From the NCBI GenBank assembly GCA_036703315.1, contig DATNPH010000157.1, forward strand, positions 33,421 through 97,420: a stretch of 64,000 bases of DNA, written 5' to 3'. This document shows, piece after piece, positions 24,121-33,320 of this stretch (positions within the stretch are counted from its first letter, which is position 1; the number at the start of each line of letters is the position of its first letter). The notes beneath the pieces were generated by a model that did not search any database, was not told where the DNA came from, and was given only the letters and a program-made list of their open reading frames with translations. The translations under genes were made by a program, and so were the position numbers. Origin of the DNA: DATNPH01 sp036703315 (GTDB lineage Bacteria; Cyanobacteriota; Cyanobacteriia; Cyanobacteriales; Coleofasciculaceae).

Positions 24121-25023
24121 ATGACAGCAATTGCTTTCTTTGGTGCGATCGAAACGGGTTTGTTATATGCTTTAGTCGGATTAGGAGTCTATTTATCATT
24201 CCGCATCCTTGACCTACCTGACTTAACGGTTGATGGCAGTTTTCCTTTAGGAGGAGCCGTAACAGCTAGTTTAATTGTGCAGGGCGTTAATCCATTTTTA
24301 GCCACTTGCATTGCTTGCATCGCAGGAGGATTAGCAGGGTTGTGTACGGCATGGCTAAATGTGCAATTCAAGATTTTGAGTCTTTTAGCCAGCATTCTCA
24401 CGATGATTGCTCTCTACTCAATCAATCTGCGAATTATGGGTAGACCTAATGTACCCCTTTTAGGGCAGTCCACTGTCCTGACACCCTTGGAAGGAGTAGC
24501 AATCCCATCATGGGTTCTTGTGCCGATGCTCTTGTTAATCATCGTAGCGATCGCCAAACTAGGCGTTGATTTTTTCCTGAGTTCCGAGTTGGGTTTGGCA
24601 ATACGGGCAACTGGGGCTAATCCTGGTATGGCAAGGGCGCAGGGTATCAACACAGGCAAAATCATTTTGTTGGGGATGGCAATAAGTAATGGCTTAGTGG
24701 CTCTCGCTGGGGGATTATTTGCTCAGATTTATAGATTCGCTGATGTCAGCATGGGAGTTGGCACAATTGTTTTTGGTCTAGCTGCTGTAATTCTCGGTGA
24801 ATCATTTATTTCTGGTTCAACGGTGCAACGAGCAACCTTTGGGGTTTTAGTCGGTTCAGTGGTTTATCGGATTGCGGTTGCGATCGCTCTCAATGCAAAT
24901 TTCATCGGCTTCCAAGCTCAAGACCTTAACTTAGTAACAGCTCTTTTGGTAGCATTAGCACTGATATTGCCTAACTCACGGAATTCATTAGGAAGCTTCC
25001 TGAAGCGTCGAAAAGATTGCTAG
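24121..25023 (+). CDS. ABC transporter permease (TrpY-like)
   Basis: The 300-residue inner-membrane permease has about eight to nine hydrophobic segments. The branched-chain-type permease sequence DLPDLTVDGSFPLGGAVTA near residue 32 and the coupling loop SELGLAIRATGANPGMARAQGIN (about residues 159-181) identify the family. It lies 40 bp after the binding-protein gene and 33 bp before the ATPase gene, all on the + strand. It should form the membrane pore of the importer. Confidence 0.88.
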   Translation: MTAIAFFGAIETGLLYALVGLGVYLSFRILDLPDLTVDGSFPLGGAVTASLIVQGVNPFLATCIACIAGGLAGLCTAWLNVQFKILSLLASILTMIALYSINLRIMGRPNVPLLGQSTVLTPLEGVAIPSWVLVPMLLLIIVAIAKLGVDFFLSSELGLAIRATGANPGMARAQGINTGKIILLGMAISNGLVALAGGLFAQIYRFADVSMGVGTIVFGLAAVILGESFISGSTVQRATFGVLVGSVVYRIAVAIALNANFIGFQAQDLNLVTALLVALALILPNSRNSLGSFLKRRKDC

Positions 25024-25056
25024 TGGTTAATTGTTAATTGTTAATGGCTAACTAAA

Positions 25057-25851
25057 ATGATTAAAGTTGAGGCAATTCAAGTAACTTTTAATCGAGGTAC
25101 TCCCCTAGAGACGAAAGCCTTAAAGGGGATTGAGCTTACAATTCCTCAAGGGCAGTTCGTAACGGTAATTGGCAGTAATGGCGCAGGAAAATCAACTCTG
25201 CTTAATGTCCTTAGCGGTGATGTAATACCAGAACAAGGCAGAGTATTAATTAATAGTCAAGATGTTACTAAGTGGTCATCGCCTAAACGAGCGAAATTAG
25301 TGGCGCGGGTGTTTCAAAACCCTTTAGCTGGTTCCTGTGCTAATTTAACCGTCGAAGAAAATTTGGCCCTGGCTTACCGTCGAGGGCGGAAGCGAGGCTT
25401 GCGCTATGCATTAAATCGTGCTGTAAGAGCGGAATTTCGGGAGCATTTAGCGCGTTTAGGGTTGGGCTTAGAAAAACGGCTTGGCGATCGCATGGGGCTA
25501 TTATCGGGAGGGCAACGTCAGGCGGTGAGTCTTTTGATGTCAACGTTAGCTCCGAACCAAATTTTACTGCTGGATGAACATACAGCCGCCCTTGATCCCA
25601 AGACTGCCGCCTATGTGTTGCAGCTAACTCGTGAGATTGTCGCCGAACGGGGTTTGACAACACTGATGGTAACTCACAGTATGCGCCAAGCTTTAGCTTT
25701 AGGCGATCGCACAGTTATGCTCCATGAGGGTCAGATTATCTTTGATGTATCTGGGGAAGAGCGTGCGGGACTAGAAGTAACAGATTTATTGCATCGATTT
25801 GAGGAACTGCGCGGTGAAGACTTGGCGGATGATGCCTTACTTTTGAGTTAG
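25057..25851 (+). CDS. ABC transporter ATP-binding protein (TrpZ-like)
   Basis: The 264-residue cytoplasmic ATPase has Walker A GSNGAGKST (about 39-47), Q-loop VFQNP, signature LLSGGQRQAV, Walker B ILLLDEHTAALDP (His follows the catalytic Glu where most relatives have Pro) and the switch His in VTHSM. It energises the importer encoded by the two upstream genes. The stop codon TAG ends at 25851, and its G is the first base of the first CRISPR repeat, so no intergenic space remains. The length and C-terminus look normal for the family. Confidence 0.9.
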   Translation: MIKVEAIQVTFNRGTPLETKALKGIELTIPQGQFVTVIGSNGAGKSTLLNVLSGDVIPEQGRVLINSQDVTKWSSPKRAKLVARVFQNPLAGSCANLTVEENLALAYRRGRKRGLRYALNRAVRAEFREHLARLGLGLEKRLGDRMGLLSGGQRQAVSLLMSTLAPNQILLLDEHTAALDPKTAAYVLQLTREIVAERGLTTLMVTHSMRQALALGDRTVMLHEGQIIFDVSGEERAGLEVTDLLHRFEELRGEDLADDALLLS

Positions 25852-27707
25852 TTTCAATCCCTGATAGGGATTCAAGGTAATTGTCAGAGCATCCACTTAA
25901 CTTTATAGAATATGAATTCCCAGTTTCAATCCCTGATAGGGATTCAAGGTAATTGTCAGATCAATCACAGCAAATCCAACAATAGTAGTCAAAGTTTCAA
26001 TCCCTGATAGGGATTCAAGGTAATTGTCAGACGGTTACTTCACAGGTACGTTTTACGCTCACTTGTTGTTTCAATCCCTGATAGGGATTCAAGGTAATTG
26101 TCAGTAACCATTGTGCAGGTGAGTGGGAATATCAAGTGTTTCAATCCCTGATAGGGATTCAAGGTAATTGTCAGCTTTTCTGCGAGTCGCGCCTCTTCCG
26201 CTTCCGCCGTTTCAATCCCTGATAGGGATTCAAGGTAATTGTCAGGCTTGATGCTCCGGTATCTCCGGTCTACGGAATGGTTTCAATCCCTGATAGGGAT
26301 TCAAGGTAATTGTCAGATCAACTCTGATAACGCAAATAAATGCGATCGCTGCAAAGTTTCAATCCCTGATAGGGATTCAAGGTAATTGTCAGTTTAGCAC
26401 CATAGTCGCCAGCATTAATAATGGTTTCAATCCCTGATAGGGATTCAAGGTAATTGTCAGTCGATGAGGTTGTTGCGATCGCACGTTGCCTTAAGTTACC
26501 TCTAGTTTCAATCCCTGATAGGGATTCAAGGTAATTGTCAGATTACGTGCCCCCACCTGAAGAAGTTGGGGAAATTACAGCTCAAGTTTCAATCCCTGAT
26601 AGGGATTCAAGGTAATTGTCAGTCCTGTACTCGCAGCCACTGTAATCAAGTGAAAGAAAGTTTCAATCCCTGATAGGGATTCAAGGTAATTGTCAGTAGA
26701 TTGAATGATTTCTTTGTTAGGAAATTTAGAATTTGTTTCAATCCCTGATAGGGATTCAAGGTAATTGTCAGTGGTTGTTTGATGCCCATTGCCAGATTGT
26801 GTCTCATGTTTCAATCCCTGATAGGGATTCAAGGTAATTGTCAGCACGCCACGAAAATCAAAGTTCACGCCAATAAAAAGTTTCAATCCCTGATAGGGAT
26901 TCAAGGTAATTGTCAGAGATAATCCTCGACTACTTGGAGAAACACCACCAAGCGTTTCAATCCCTGATAGGGATTCAAGGTAATTGTCAGGCATTAGGAA
27001 AATTTCTCCCTTTCAGTCGTCGATAGGTTTCAATCCCTGATAGGGATTCAAGGTAATTGTCAGTTATGAATCTGATTCAGGGCGATCGCCGTTACCAAGC
27101 CGTTTCAATCCCTGATAGGGATTCAAGGTAATTGTCAGTATATCTGTACGGTTCTTTTCTTTGAATACCTGGTTTCAATCCCTGATAGGGATTCAAGGTA
27201 ATTGTCAGAGTTGAAGGACGGCACTAATCCGCTCAGCCGTATAACGTTTCAATCCCTGATAGGGATTCAAGGTAATTGTCAGATTGCACTTTGCAGTTCT
27301 TTATCCATATCCTCATCTGTTTCAATCCCTGATAGGGATTCAAGGTAATTGTCAGAGAACACAAAGGTTCTTAGCGATCGCAAGTCCTGTTTCAATCCCT
27401 GATAGGGATTCAAGGTAATTGTCAGTGGTACGAGTAGAAGATTTTGATGCAGGTGCTAGGTTTCAATCCCTGATAGGGATTCAAGGTAATTGTCAGGCAA
27501 TGAAGCTTACATAGTTAGCTTTCATGCTCGTTTCAATCCCTGATAGGGATTCAAGGTAATTGTCAGGGATGCGCCCAAAACATTCAAGGTGCCAGCAGAT
27601 AGTTTCAATCCCTGATAGGGATTCAAGGTAATTGTCAGCTACGCCTTTGTCTAAATCCATTGCAACTAGTGTTTCAATCCCTGATAGGGATTCAAGGTAA
27701 TTGTCAG
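25851..27707 (-). CRISPR. CRISPR array, 26 identical 37-bp repeats, 25 spacers, no cas genes nearby
   Basis: On the + strand each repeat starts GTTTCAATCCCTGATAGGGA and ends TTCAAGGTAATTGTCAG. Repeat starts: 25851, 25923, 25994, 26068, 26138, 26209, 26280, 26356, 26424, 26505, 26586, 26660, 26735, 26808, 26880, 26954, 27027, 27102, 27172, 27246, 27319, 27389, 27460, 27530, 27602, 27671. Spacers are 31-44 nt. All repeats look identical, including both ends. The repeat holds the hairpin AATCCCT-GAT-AGGGATT. On the - strand it ends ATTGAAAC, the usual 5' handle of cyanobacterial type I/III crRNAs, so I infer transcription leftward with the leader at 27708 onward. The subtype is undetermined because no cas gene is in the window. 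Apparent proteins repeating DNYLESLSGIET are translations of the repeat. Confidence 0.98.
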
Positions 27708-27960
27708 GGCACACACCTGAAAGGCTTGCTGTATTTAGTTATCAAGGTGCGGTTGCACGAATCTCCTATATCATCCCTATCAATTCCTTGATTGTCAATG
27801 GTCGAAAACGTCCAAACCCTTACTTTGTAAGGTGCGCGAACCTTTCTATAGTAGCGATCGCTCCAACTCTTTGTAGGATAAGGGGTAGAGCCTGATTTTT
27901 CGAGCAGTCCACAAAAACACCCACCCCTTCGCGCAACTAAAGGCATCAAGCCGTCCTTTC
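27708..27960 (-). promoter_or_regulatory. Probable CRISPR leader
   Basis: This 253-bp gene-free stretch lies between the array and the hrcA stop codon, on the side predicted to be upstream of the array. On the - strand it contains the imperfect -10-like TACTAT (27848-27853) and then GGTTCGCGCACCTTACAAAG, inside which GGTTCGCGCACC is a near-palindrome. I cannot place a -35 box. Leader identity is inferred from repeat orientation only. Confidence 0.5.
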
Positions 27961-29049
27961 TCAATCCGGCTGACTCAAGGCATCCGTCAAATAATCAGCA
28001 GCAGTTTCCACCAAAGCGATCGCATTTTCGTAGAGCATCCGAGTTGGTCCTAAAATCCCCACACTCCCTACAGCGACTTCACCCTGGCGATAAGGCGCAC
28101 AAACTAGGGTACAGGTGCGCATAGGTTCTAAAGGATTTTCTGAGCCAATCCGCACTGTTACACGACGTTCAGATGTCAGCGTTTCTGGCATTTCAAAGAT
28201 AATCGGCCAGAGTTGATCCTGCTCCTCTTCCAATAAATGCAACAGCATCTGAACTTGCTGCAACTCAGAAAATTCTGGCTGACGCAACACCTCCGAGATG
28301 CCCCGAATCATAATTGGTGTAGGAACGGGTGCCATGGCACGACGGGTTAACTGAGCTATCACCCTTCTCAAGAAATCTGCATACTGGGCAAATTCTCGGT
28401 CTAGTTCACTCCAATCCAGGGTAGCGATTTCACTAAGTGATCGCTCTCGTAACTTACTATTGAGAAAGTTAGATAAAATCTGTAACTCTTGCTCAATAAT
28501 CGACTCATCAAATTGAGCCTCACCTCGTGCATGAGCCAATTCCATCACAACCGACTGTGTCTCATAAGAATCTGTTACCACAATCAACATCACCTGCCCA
28601 GGCTGTAGCTGCACCAACTGGAAATGTCGCAGGCGTGTAGTTCGAGTCTGAGGCATTGTAATTAACGCAATATACCCACTCACAGCCGAGAGAATTTGCG
28701 CAGCATTTCGCAACAGTGCCTCAAAGCTGGCATCTTCAGCATTTAAATGGTCTGTAAGTAAATGCTCAACTTGGCGTCCCAATCGGTCGGCAGGTGTGAT
28801 TAAGTGATCAACATAAATTCGATAACCCGAATCTGAGGGGATTCGTCCTGCCGAGGTATGAGGTTGATACAATAACCCTGCTTTTTCCAAAACACCCATG
28901 CACCCGCGAATTGTTGCAGGGCTAACACTGAGGTTATACTCTGCCGCCAAAGCTTTGGAACCCACAGGTTCTGCCGTTGCAACGTAGTGACGGATGGTTG
29001 CACGGAGAATTTGTTGTTGCCGCTTAGTCAGACTCACTTGGAGAGACAT
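27961..29049 (-). CDS. hrcA: Heat-inducible transcription repressor HrcA
   Basis: The 362-residue repressor binds CIRCE operators of groE genes. The N-terminal winged-helix domain is clear (LTKRQQQILRATIRHYVATAEPVGSKALA, then LSVSPATIR), followed by LEKAGLLYQPHTSAGRIPSDSGYR. A GAF-like middle domain and the C-terminal VGSVGILGPTRMLYENAIALVE are both diagnostic. The ATG at 29049 gives the usual N-terminus. It stands alone here; no groEL/dnaK genes are adjacent, and I see no CIRCE element in its upstream region. Confidence 0.95.
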   Translation of the reverse strand: MSLQVSLTKRQQQILRATIRHYVATAEPVGSKALAAEYNLSVSPATIRGCMGVLEKAGLLYQPHTSAGRIPSDSGYRIYVDHLITPADRLGRQVEHLLTDHLNAEDASFEALLRNAAQILSAVSGYIALITMPQTRTTRLRHFQLVQLQPGQVMLIVVTDSYETQSVVMELAHARGEAQFDESIIEQELQILSNFLNSKLRERSLSEIATLDWSELDREFAQYADFLRRVIAQLTRRAMAPVPTPIMIRGISEVLRQPEFSELQQVQMLLHLLEEEQDQLWPIIFEMPETLTSERRVTVRIGSENPLEPMRTCTLVCAPYRQGEVAVGSVGILGPTRMLYENAIALVETAADYLTDALSQPD

Positions 29050-29364
29050 TTGAACAAAAGCTAATCTTAATCAAATTTTAAACAGATGCAAATGATTGTC
29101 CAGATTAGGATTTAATGAAGGATTACTTGCCTTGCCAAGTGCCATCCGGACAAAGGCTGGCTTGAGGCAACTGCACCTAGTTGAAAACGTCGGGGAGAGA
29201 ATTTGTAGTATCCTTTCCGCCTTTGACTCCTCATTCCTTTATAAGAATGGGGAGAAGAAGCTACCAACTCTTGTGGCTTGTGCTAATGGGCAGGAGATGC
29301 GGCGGTAGCTTTTCTAAATGGTCTTGGCTTTAAGATAGCAGAAGAAACTGCTCGCCGTGGTGTC

Positions 29365-29558
29365 TAGTACTCTGTCAAGATTGATTTAAGGGGTAGATTG
29401 GCAATCTAATCCGCAAGTTGGCATTGCACAACTTCGGGATGACCAAGAAAGGCAGAAAGCATGCGGCAGACGGCTTTTATGAAAGAGTTTCTGCCTTTCA
29501 CCTTCAAGTCAATAGCCTTCAAGTCAATAGCCTTCAAGTCTAAATTGACAGAGCACTA
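29365..29558. repeat. MITE-like element of 194 bp with 14-bp terminal inverted repeats
   Basis: TAGTACTCTGTCAA (29365-29378) and TTGACAGAGCACTA (29545-29558) are inverted copies with one mismatch. Inside, near the right end, CTTCAAGTCAATAGC is tandemly repeated about two and a half times (about 29503-29540). No transposase is encoded. The remainder of 29050-29570, upstream of hrcA, has no convincing gene. Confidence 0.6.
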
Positions 29559-29570
29559 ATCTTGATTCGG

Positions 29571-29930
29571 CTAGTACCGAGGAATGCTGCGATCTACAAG
29601 AACCGAGTAGGCATCAATGCCTCCGGCAATATTTTTGACATTCGTGAACCCTTGACTCACTAGCCACTGACACATCTGTGCTGAGCGAACGCCATGATGA
29701 CAGAGGACTAGCGTCTCAGCCTCTGGGTCTAAACGAGTAGGGATTTGCTCTGACCATTGGGCAAATTTACTTAAAGGGAGATTTTCAAAGCCTTCCAGAC
29801 GAGCGATCGCTATTTCCTGATCTTCTCGAACATCTATCAACTGAAGACTCTCAGGAGACTGAGTCATCCGCTCATGTAGCTGTTCAACACTAATTTGGGC
29901 AAGGGGTTGACTAAATGATTGATGCGCCAT
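29571..29930 (-). CDS. Rhodanese-like domain protein
   Basis: The 119-residue single-domain protein has the active-site loop CHHGVRS, with Cys77 as the persulfide-forming residue, preceded by LIDVREDQEI and EGFENLPLSKF and followed by GFTNVKNIAGGIDAYSVLVD. Such proteins transfer sulfane sulfur or act as sulfur carriers; the specific acceptor is unknown. It is cytoplasmic with no signal sequence. The gene appears monocistronic between a MITE-like element and a divergent DUF3352 gene. Confidence 0.92.
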   Translation of the reverse strand: MAHQSFSQPLAQISVEQLHERMTQSPESLQLIDVREDQEIAIARLEGFENLPLSKFAQWSEQIPTRLDPEAETLVLCHHGVRSAQMCQWLVSQGFTNVKNIAGGIDAYSVLVDRSIPRY

Positions 29931-30183
29931 CAGATTTTATTACGTTTATTTATACAGTATTAATGGGAGAGTATTAACAAACACGGCAACAGTACCCGAC
30001 TAAAGACATATTAGACGCCCATAAGCTAGCGCCCACAACAAACAAAGAAAATTCCTCCACCCGATTCGCCACTCCCCACTCTCAAGATAGTGGTTGTTAA
30101 GGGCGAAGAGCTGAAATAATGGTAGGCGTGGAATTGGGATTTTTTCTCCCTTAATCGCCTAAGAGACGCCGTAAAGATTCACC

Positions 30184-31920
30184 ATGAAGCTACGCTCGTT
30201 TTATTATGCCCTGGCAGCAGTAGTCACAGTGCTGCTGTTAATTGCTGTCGCTGGCTTTTTCTGGTTAACCTCTCAAAGCCCACTCAATTTACTGCGGGAA
30301 GGGGCGGTGAAGAACCCAACTACCGCAATCTTTGTGCCGAAACAGGCACCTGTAATGGTATCACTGCTGGTGAATCCAGACCGATTGGAGGCGTTTCGCC
30401 AACTGGTGGCACGTCCGGGAAATCGACGGCGATCGCGTGCCGAACTCAAGCAAATTGAAGATAGCCTACTAGCCAACAAAGGCATAGACTACCAAAAAGA
30501 TATCAGACCTTGGATAGGCGACGAAATCACTCTGGCTGTTACATCGTTAGACTTTGACCGCAACCAACAGAATGCGGCACAGCCGGGTTATTTGCTAGCC
30601 GTCACAACCAAAAACGCTCAAAAAGCACGCGAATTTTTGCAATTGTTCTATTCCAAGCAGGCGACAACGGGTGTAGCAGATTTAGTCTTTGAAAAGTACA
30701 AAGGCGTCAACCTAACTTACAAGCGTCCTTCAACCCCGCTTGAAGCCATTAGTAGCAGTTCTAAACTGCTCCCCGAAAATTGGACGAGTGCAGTAGTGGG
30801 CGATCGCTTTGTGCTATTTGCCAATCATCCAAAGGTGCTGCGGGATGCTCTCAACAATGTCCAGGCAGCGAACCTTAACTTGCAGGATGATCCCGAATAC
30901 CAAGGAATGTTACAAAGACTTACTGAGCCTAGGATGGGTTTAAGCTTTGTGAATATCCCAGCACTAGCCGCGTGGACTTCCAAAAAACCCATACCAGCAC
31001 AAGAATCTTTTCAGGGATCACAGACGTTAGCGATCGCCCTCTCGCTGAACCGCCAAGGATTGCTGGCACAAACGGCTTTACTTGGAGCACAAAGCGATAC
31101 AAGCATAGAGCCTGTACTCTCAAAGCCTGTGGATGCCTTGCAGTATATCCCCGACAAGAGTGCCTTAGCGATCGCTGGTAGTGACTTGAACAAACTTTGG
31201 AATCAGCTTTCAACCCAAGGGTCAAGTAATGACATTCTCAAACCGCTACTTGCTCAATCCGTAGCCGATTTACAGTCACGCTGGGGTATCCAACTACCGG
31301 AGGAGATTTTCAGTTGGGTGCAAGGAGACTATGCACTTTCACTACTGCCTCGTCCCGATAGAGTCGATCCCGATTGGATTTTTGTTGCCCAAAAAGCTGA
31401 CCAAGCAACGGCTGAGAAGTCAATTCAGCATCTAGACGATTTGGCAAAACAGCGGGGATTAAGTGTAGGAAGTCTCACACTGGGAGAGCACAATATCACG
31501 GCTTGGACAAAGCTAGTCACAGCTGCCAAGACAGTCCCTGGAAAAGATGATCGTTTGATGAAATTAGAGGCACAAGTTCAGGGGATTCACGCCAGCGTTG
31601 AGAATTATGAAATTTTCACGACTTCGATTGAGGCGATGGATGAAGCACTCAAAGGATTAGAGCATTCTCTGCTTAAGAGTGACAACTTCAAAAACGCGAT
31701 CGCGTTCCTACCACAGCAAAATGATGGTTATCTGTATCTCGATTGGACAACAGCTGAAAACTTCATTGAACGTCAGTTGCCAATTGTACAAGTTGTCGAA
31801 CTGGTGGGGAAACCATTGTTTGACCATCTGCGATCGCTTAGTGTTAGCAGTTATGGCATCGACAACGGCATCCAACGAAGCAAGCTGTTCTTCCGGTTAG
31901 ACAATGGCAACAAGGCATAA
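30184..31920 (+). CDS. DUF3352 domain-containing protein
   Basis: The 578-residue protein has one N-terminal transmembrane helix or uncleaved signal (SFYYALAAVVTVLLLIAVAGFFWL) and a large extracytoplasmic part. Motifs such as TAIFVPKQAPVMVSLLVNPDRLEAFRQL, DIRPWIGDEITLAVT and WVQGDYALSLLPRP are typical of the cyanobacterial DUF3352 family. The family function is unknown. A TrpF-like gene follows 68 bp downstream on the same strand, so the two may be co-transcribed, but no functional link is known. Confidence 0.85.
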   Translation: MKLRSFYYALAAVVTVLLLIAVAGFFWLTSQSPLNLLREGAVKNPTTAIFVPKQAPVMVSLLVNPDRLEAFRQLVARPGNRRRSRAELKQIEDSLLANKGIDYQKDIRPWIGDEITLAVTSLDFDRNQQNAAQPGYLLAVTTKNAQKAREFLQLFYSKQATTGVADLVFEKYKGVNLTYKRPSTPLEAISSSSKLLPENWTSAVVGDRFVLFANHPKVLRDALNNVQAANLNLQDDPEYQGMLQRLTEPRMGLSFVNIPALAAWTSKKPIPAQESFQGSQTLAIALSLNRQGLLAQTALLGAQSDTSIEPVLSKPVDALQYIPDKSALAIAGSDLNKLWNQLSTQGSSNDILKPLLAQSVADLQSRWGIQLPEEIFSWVQGDYALSLLPRPDRVDPDWIFVAQKADQATAEKSIQHLDDLAKQRGLSVGSLTLGEHNITAWTKLVTAAKTVPGKDDRLMKLEAQVQGIHASVENYEIFTTSIEAMDEALKGLEHSLLKSDNFKNAIAFLPQQNDGYLYLDWTTAENFIERQLPIVQVVELVGKPLFDHLRSLSVSSYGIDNGIQRSKLFFRLDNGNKA

Positions 31921-31988
31921 TAGTTGCTCTTCCTCAAGGGTTACTAACCGCAAAGACGTAACGTAATCCAAATCTAGGTAAGAGTTGA

Positions 31989-32663
31989 ATGGAACCCACA
32001 AAAAGACCACGAGTAAAAATTTGCTGCATTGGTAGTGTTGAAGAAGCTAAGCTGGCAATTCAGTACGGTGCCTCAGCCTTGGGTTTAGTCTCTGAGATGC
32101 CAAGCGGTCCAGGAATGATTTCTGAAGGTTTAATTGCTGAAGTAGCATCAATGGTGCCGCCTACCGTATCTTCGTTTTTGCTAACCAGTAAGCCAGATAC
32201 CCTAGCCATCATCGCACAGCAACGACGCTTAGGCGTGAATACGATTCAGCTTTGCGATCGGCTGCAATCTGGTAGTCACGAAGATTTGCGTCAGGCATTG
32301 CCAGGAATTTCGATCATTCAATCCATTCAGGTTACAAGTTCAGAATCAATAGACGAGGCGCTTACTGTAGCGCCTCATGTCCATGGGTTATTACTCGATT
32401 CCGGTAATCACTCCTTGGATATCAAAGAACTTGGCGGTACAGGACGAATCCACAATTGGGAGATTAGCCGACGCATTCGAGAGTTAGTTGATATACCCGT
32501 TTTCCTGGCAGGAGGACTCAATGCTGATAATGTTAGAGCAGCCATTCGACAGGTAGGACCGTTTGGTGTGGATATTTGTACTGGTGTTCGTACCAATGGA
32601 GAATTGGATGAGATGAAGCTAGCTCAATTCTTCAGTGAGATTTCAGCAAGTTTTGATAACTAG
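31989..32663 (+). CDS. Phosphoribosylanthranilate isomerase-like protein (TrpF family)
   Basis: This 224-residue TIM-barrel protein keeps the TrpF layout: RVKICCIGS at the N-terminus (the catalytic Cys of the KICG motif), GASALGLVS, LGVNTIQLCD, the catalytic-Asp strand GLLLDSG, and the phosphate-binding FLAGGLNADNV and GVDICTGVR. KICCIGS replaces the usual KICGIT, and VSEMPSGPG replaces the usual F-P-SPR motif, so it may be a divergent paralogue that does not serve tryptophan synthesis. No other trp gene is nearby. Start: ATG at 31989, without a clear ribosome site. Confidence 0.7.
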   Translation: MEPTKRPRVKICCIGSVEEAKLAIQYGASALGLVSEMPSGPGMISEGLIAEVASMVPPTVSSFLLTSKPDTLAIIAQQRRLGVNTIQLCDRLQSGSHEDLRQALPGISIIQSIQVTSSESIDEALTVAPHVHGLLLDSGNHSLDIKELGGTGRIHNWEISRRIRELVDIPVFLAGGLNADNVRAAIRQVGPFGVDICTGVRTNGELDEMKLAQFFSEISASFDN

Positions 32664-32794
32664 TGAATTGCTCAATTGCTTCTCATTCCAAAGCTTTGCC
32701 CTGCATTGTGTCCATAATTTGCACAAAAAAGGGTAATGCTTGTCGTCATACTGCTTTTTATGCTTTTTCACGTTGTCTTCAATCACAAGCCACA

Positions 32795-33061
32795 ATGAAC
32801 GCAGTTGTTGGCAAGTTGAGGAATGCTGAATCTAACAGGCAAGTTATGCGGCAACTAGAAATCATCGGTGAGGCGGCGCGACGACTTTCTAAGGAAACTC
32901 GCTTGCAGCTTTCTGAAATTTCCTGGGGTCAAATCATTGGTATGCGAAATCACCTGATTCATATATACGATGATGTGGATTTAGCGATTGTTTGGGATAC
33001 TATCCAGAATGATTGTCCGCCATTGATCGCTCGCCTGGAAAGGGTAGTTCCACCAGAATAA
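32795..33061 (+). pseudogene. HepT-like (HEPN) toxin fragment
   Basis: Residues encoded from about 32830 match the C-terminal two-thirds of HepT/DUF86 toxins (RQVMRQLEIIGEAARRLSKETR, then EISWGQIIGMRNHLIHIYDDVDLAIVWDTI). They include the RNase motif R-X4-H-X-Y (RNHLIHIY). The usual first HEPN helix is missing: upstream in the same frame, a GTG at 32663 overlapping the TrpF-like stop would add 44 unrelated residues. No MntA nucleotidyltransferase antitoxin is adjacent. I read it as a remnant, though a shortened functional protein cannot be excluded. Confidence 0.6.
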
Positions 33062-33320
33062 TAGGAGTGATTGAGGAAAGGCGATCACGTTTTCTCTTCA
33101 TGATGCGATCACCAGCAGCCACTCAACAGAAGGGCGATCGCAACTTGGTGTAACCAAGAAAATCACTCTTCACATCTTGATGCTCTGTCTCAAATTCGTC
33201 AAAACCTGTTGAGTAGTACTCTTGAGAATGAGAACGTATCAGGAACTAACACCGAAACTAAAACTCCTGACTACCCACTTAACAAGCAAACGCTGCAAAA
33301 CATTATTCAACAGAATGCTT

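Noticed and set aside
26575..26994. Open frames repeating DNYLESLSGIET (also 27493-27714)
   Set aside because: They are translations of the CRISPR repeat and spacers, not proteins.
29096..29308. 70-codon + strand frame upstream of hrcA
   Set aside because: No family resemblance and no ribosome site; it lies in the hrcA leader region.
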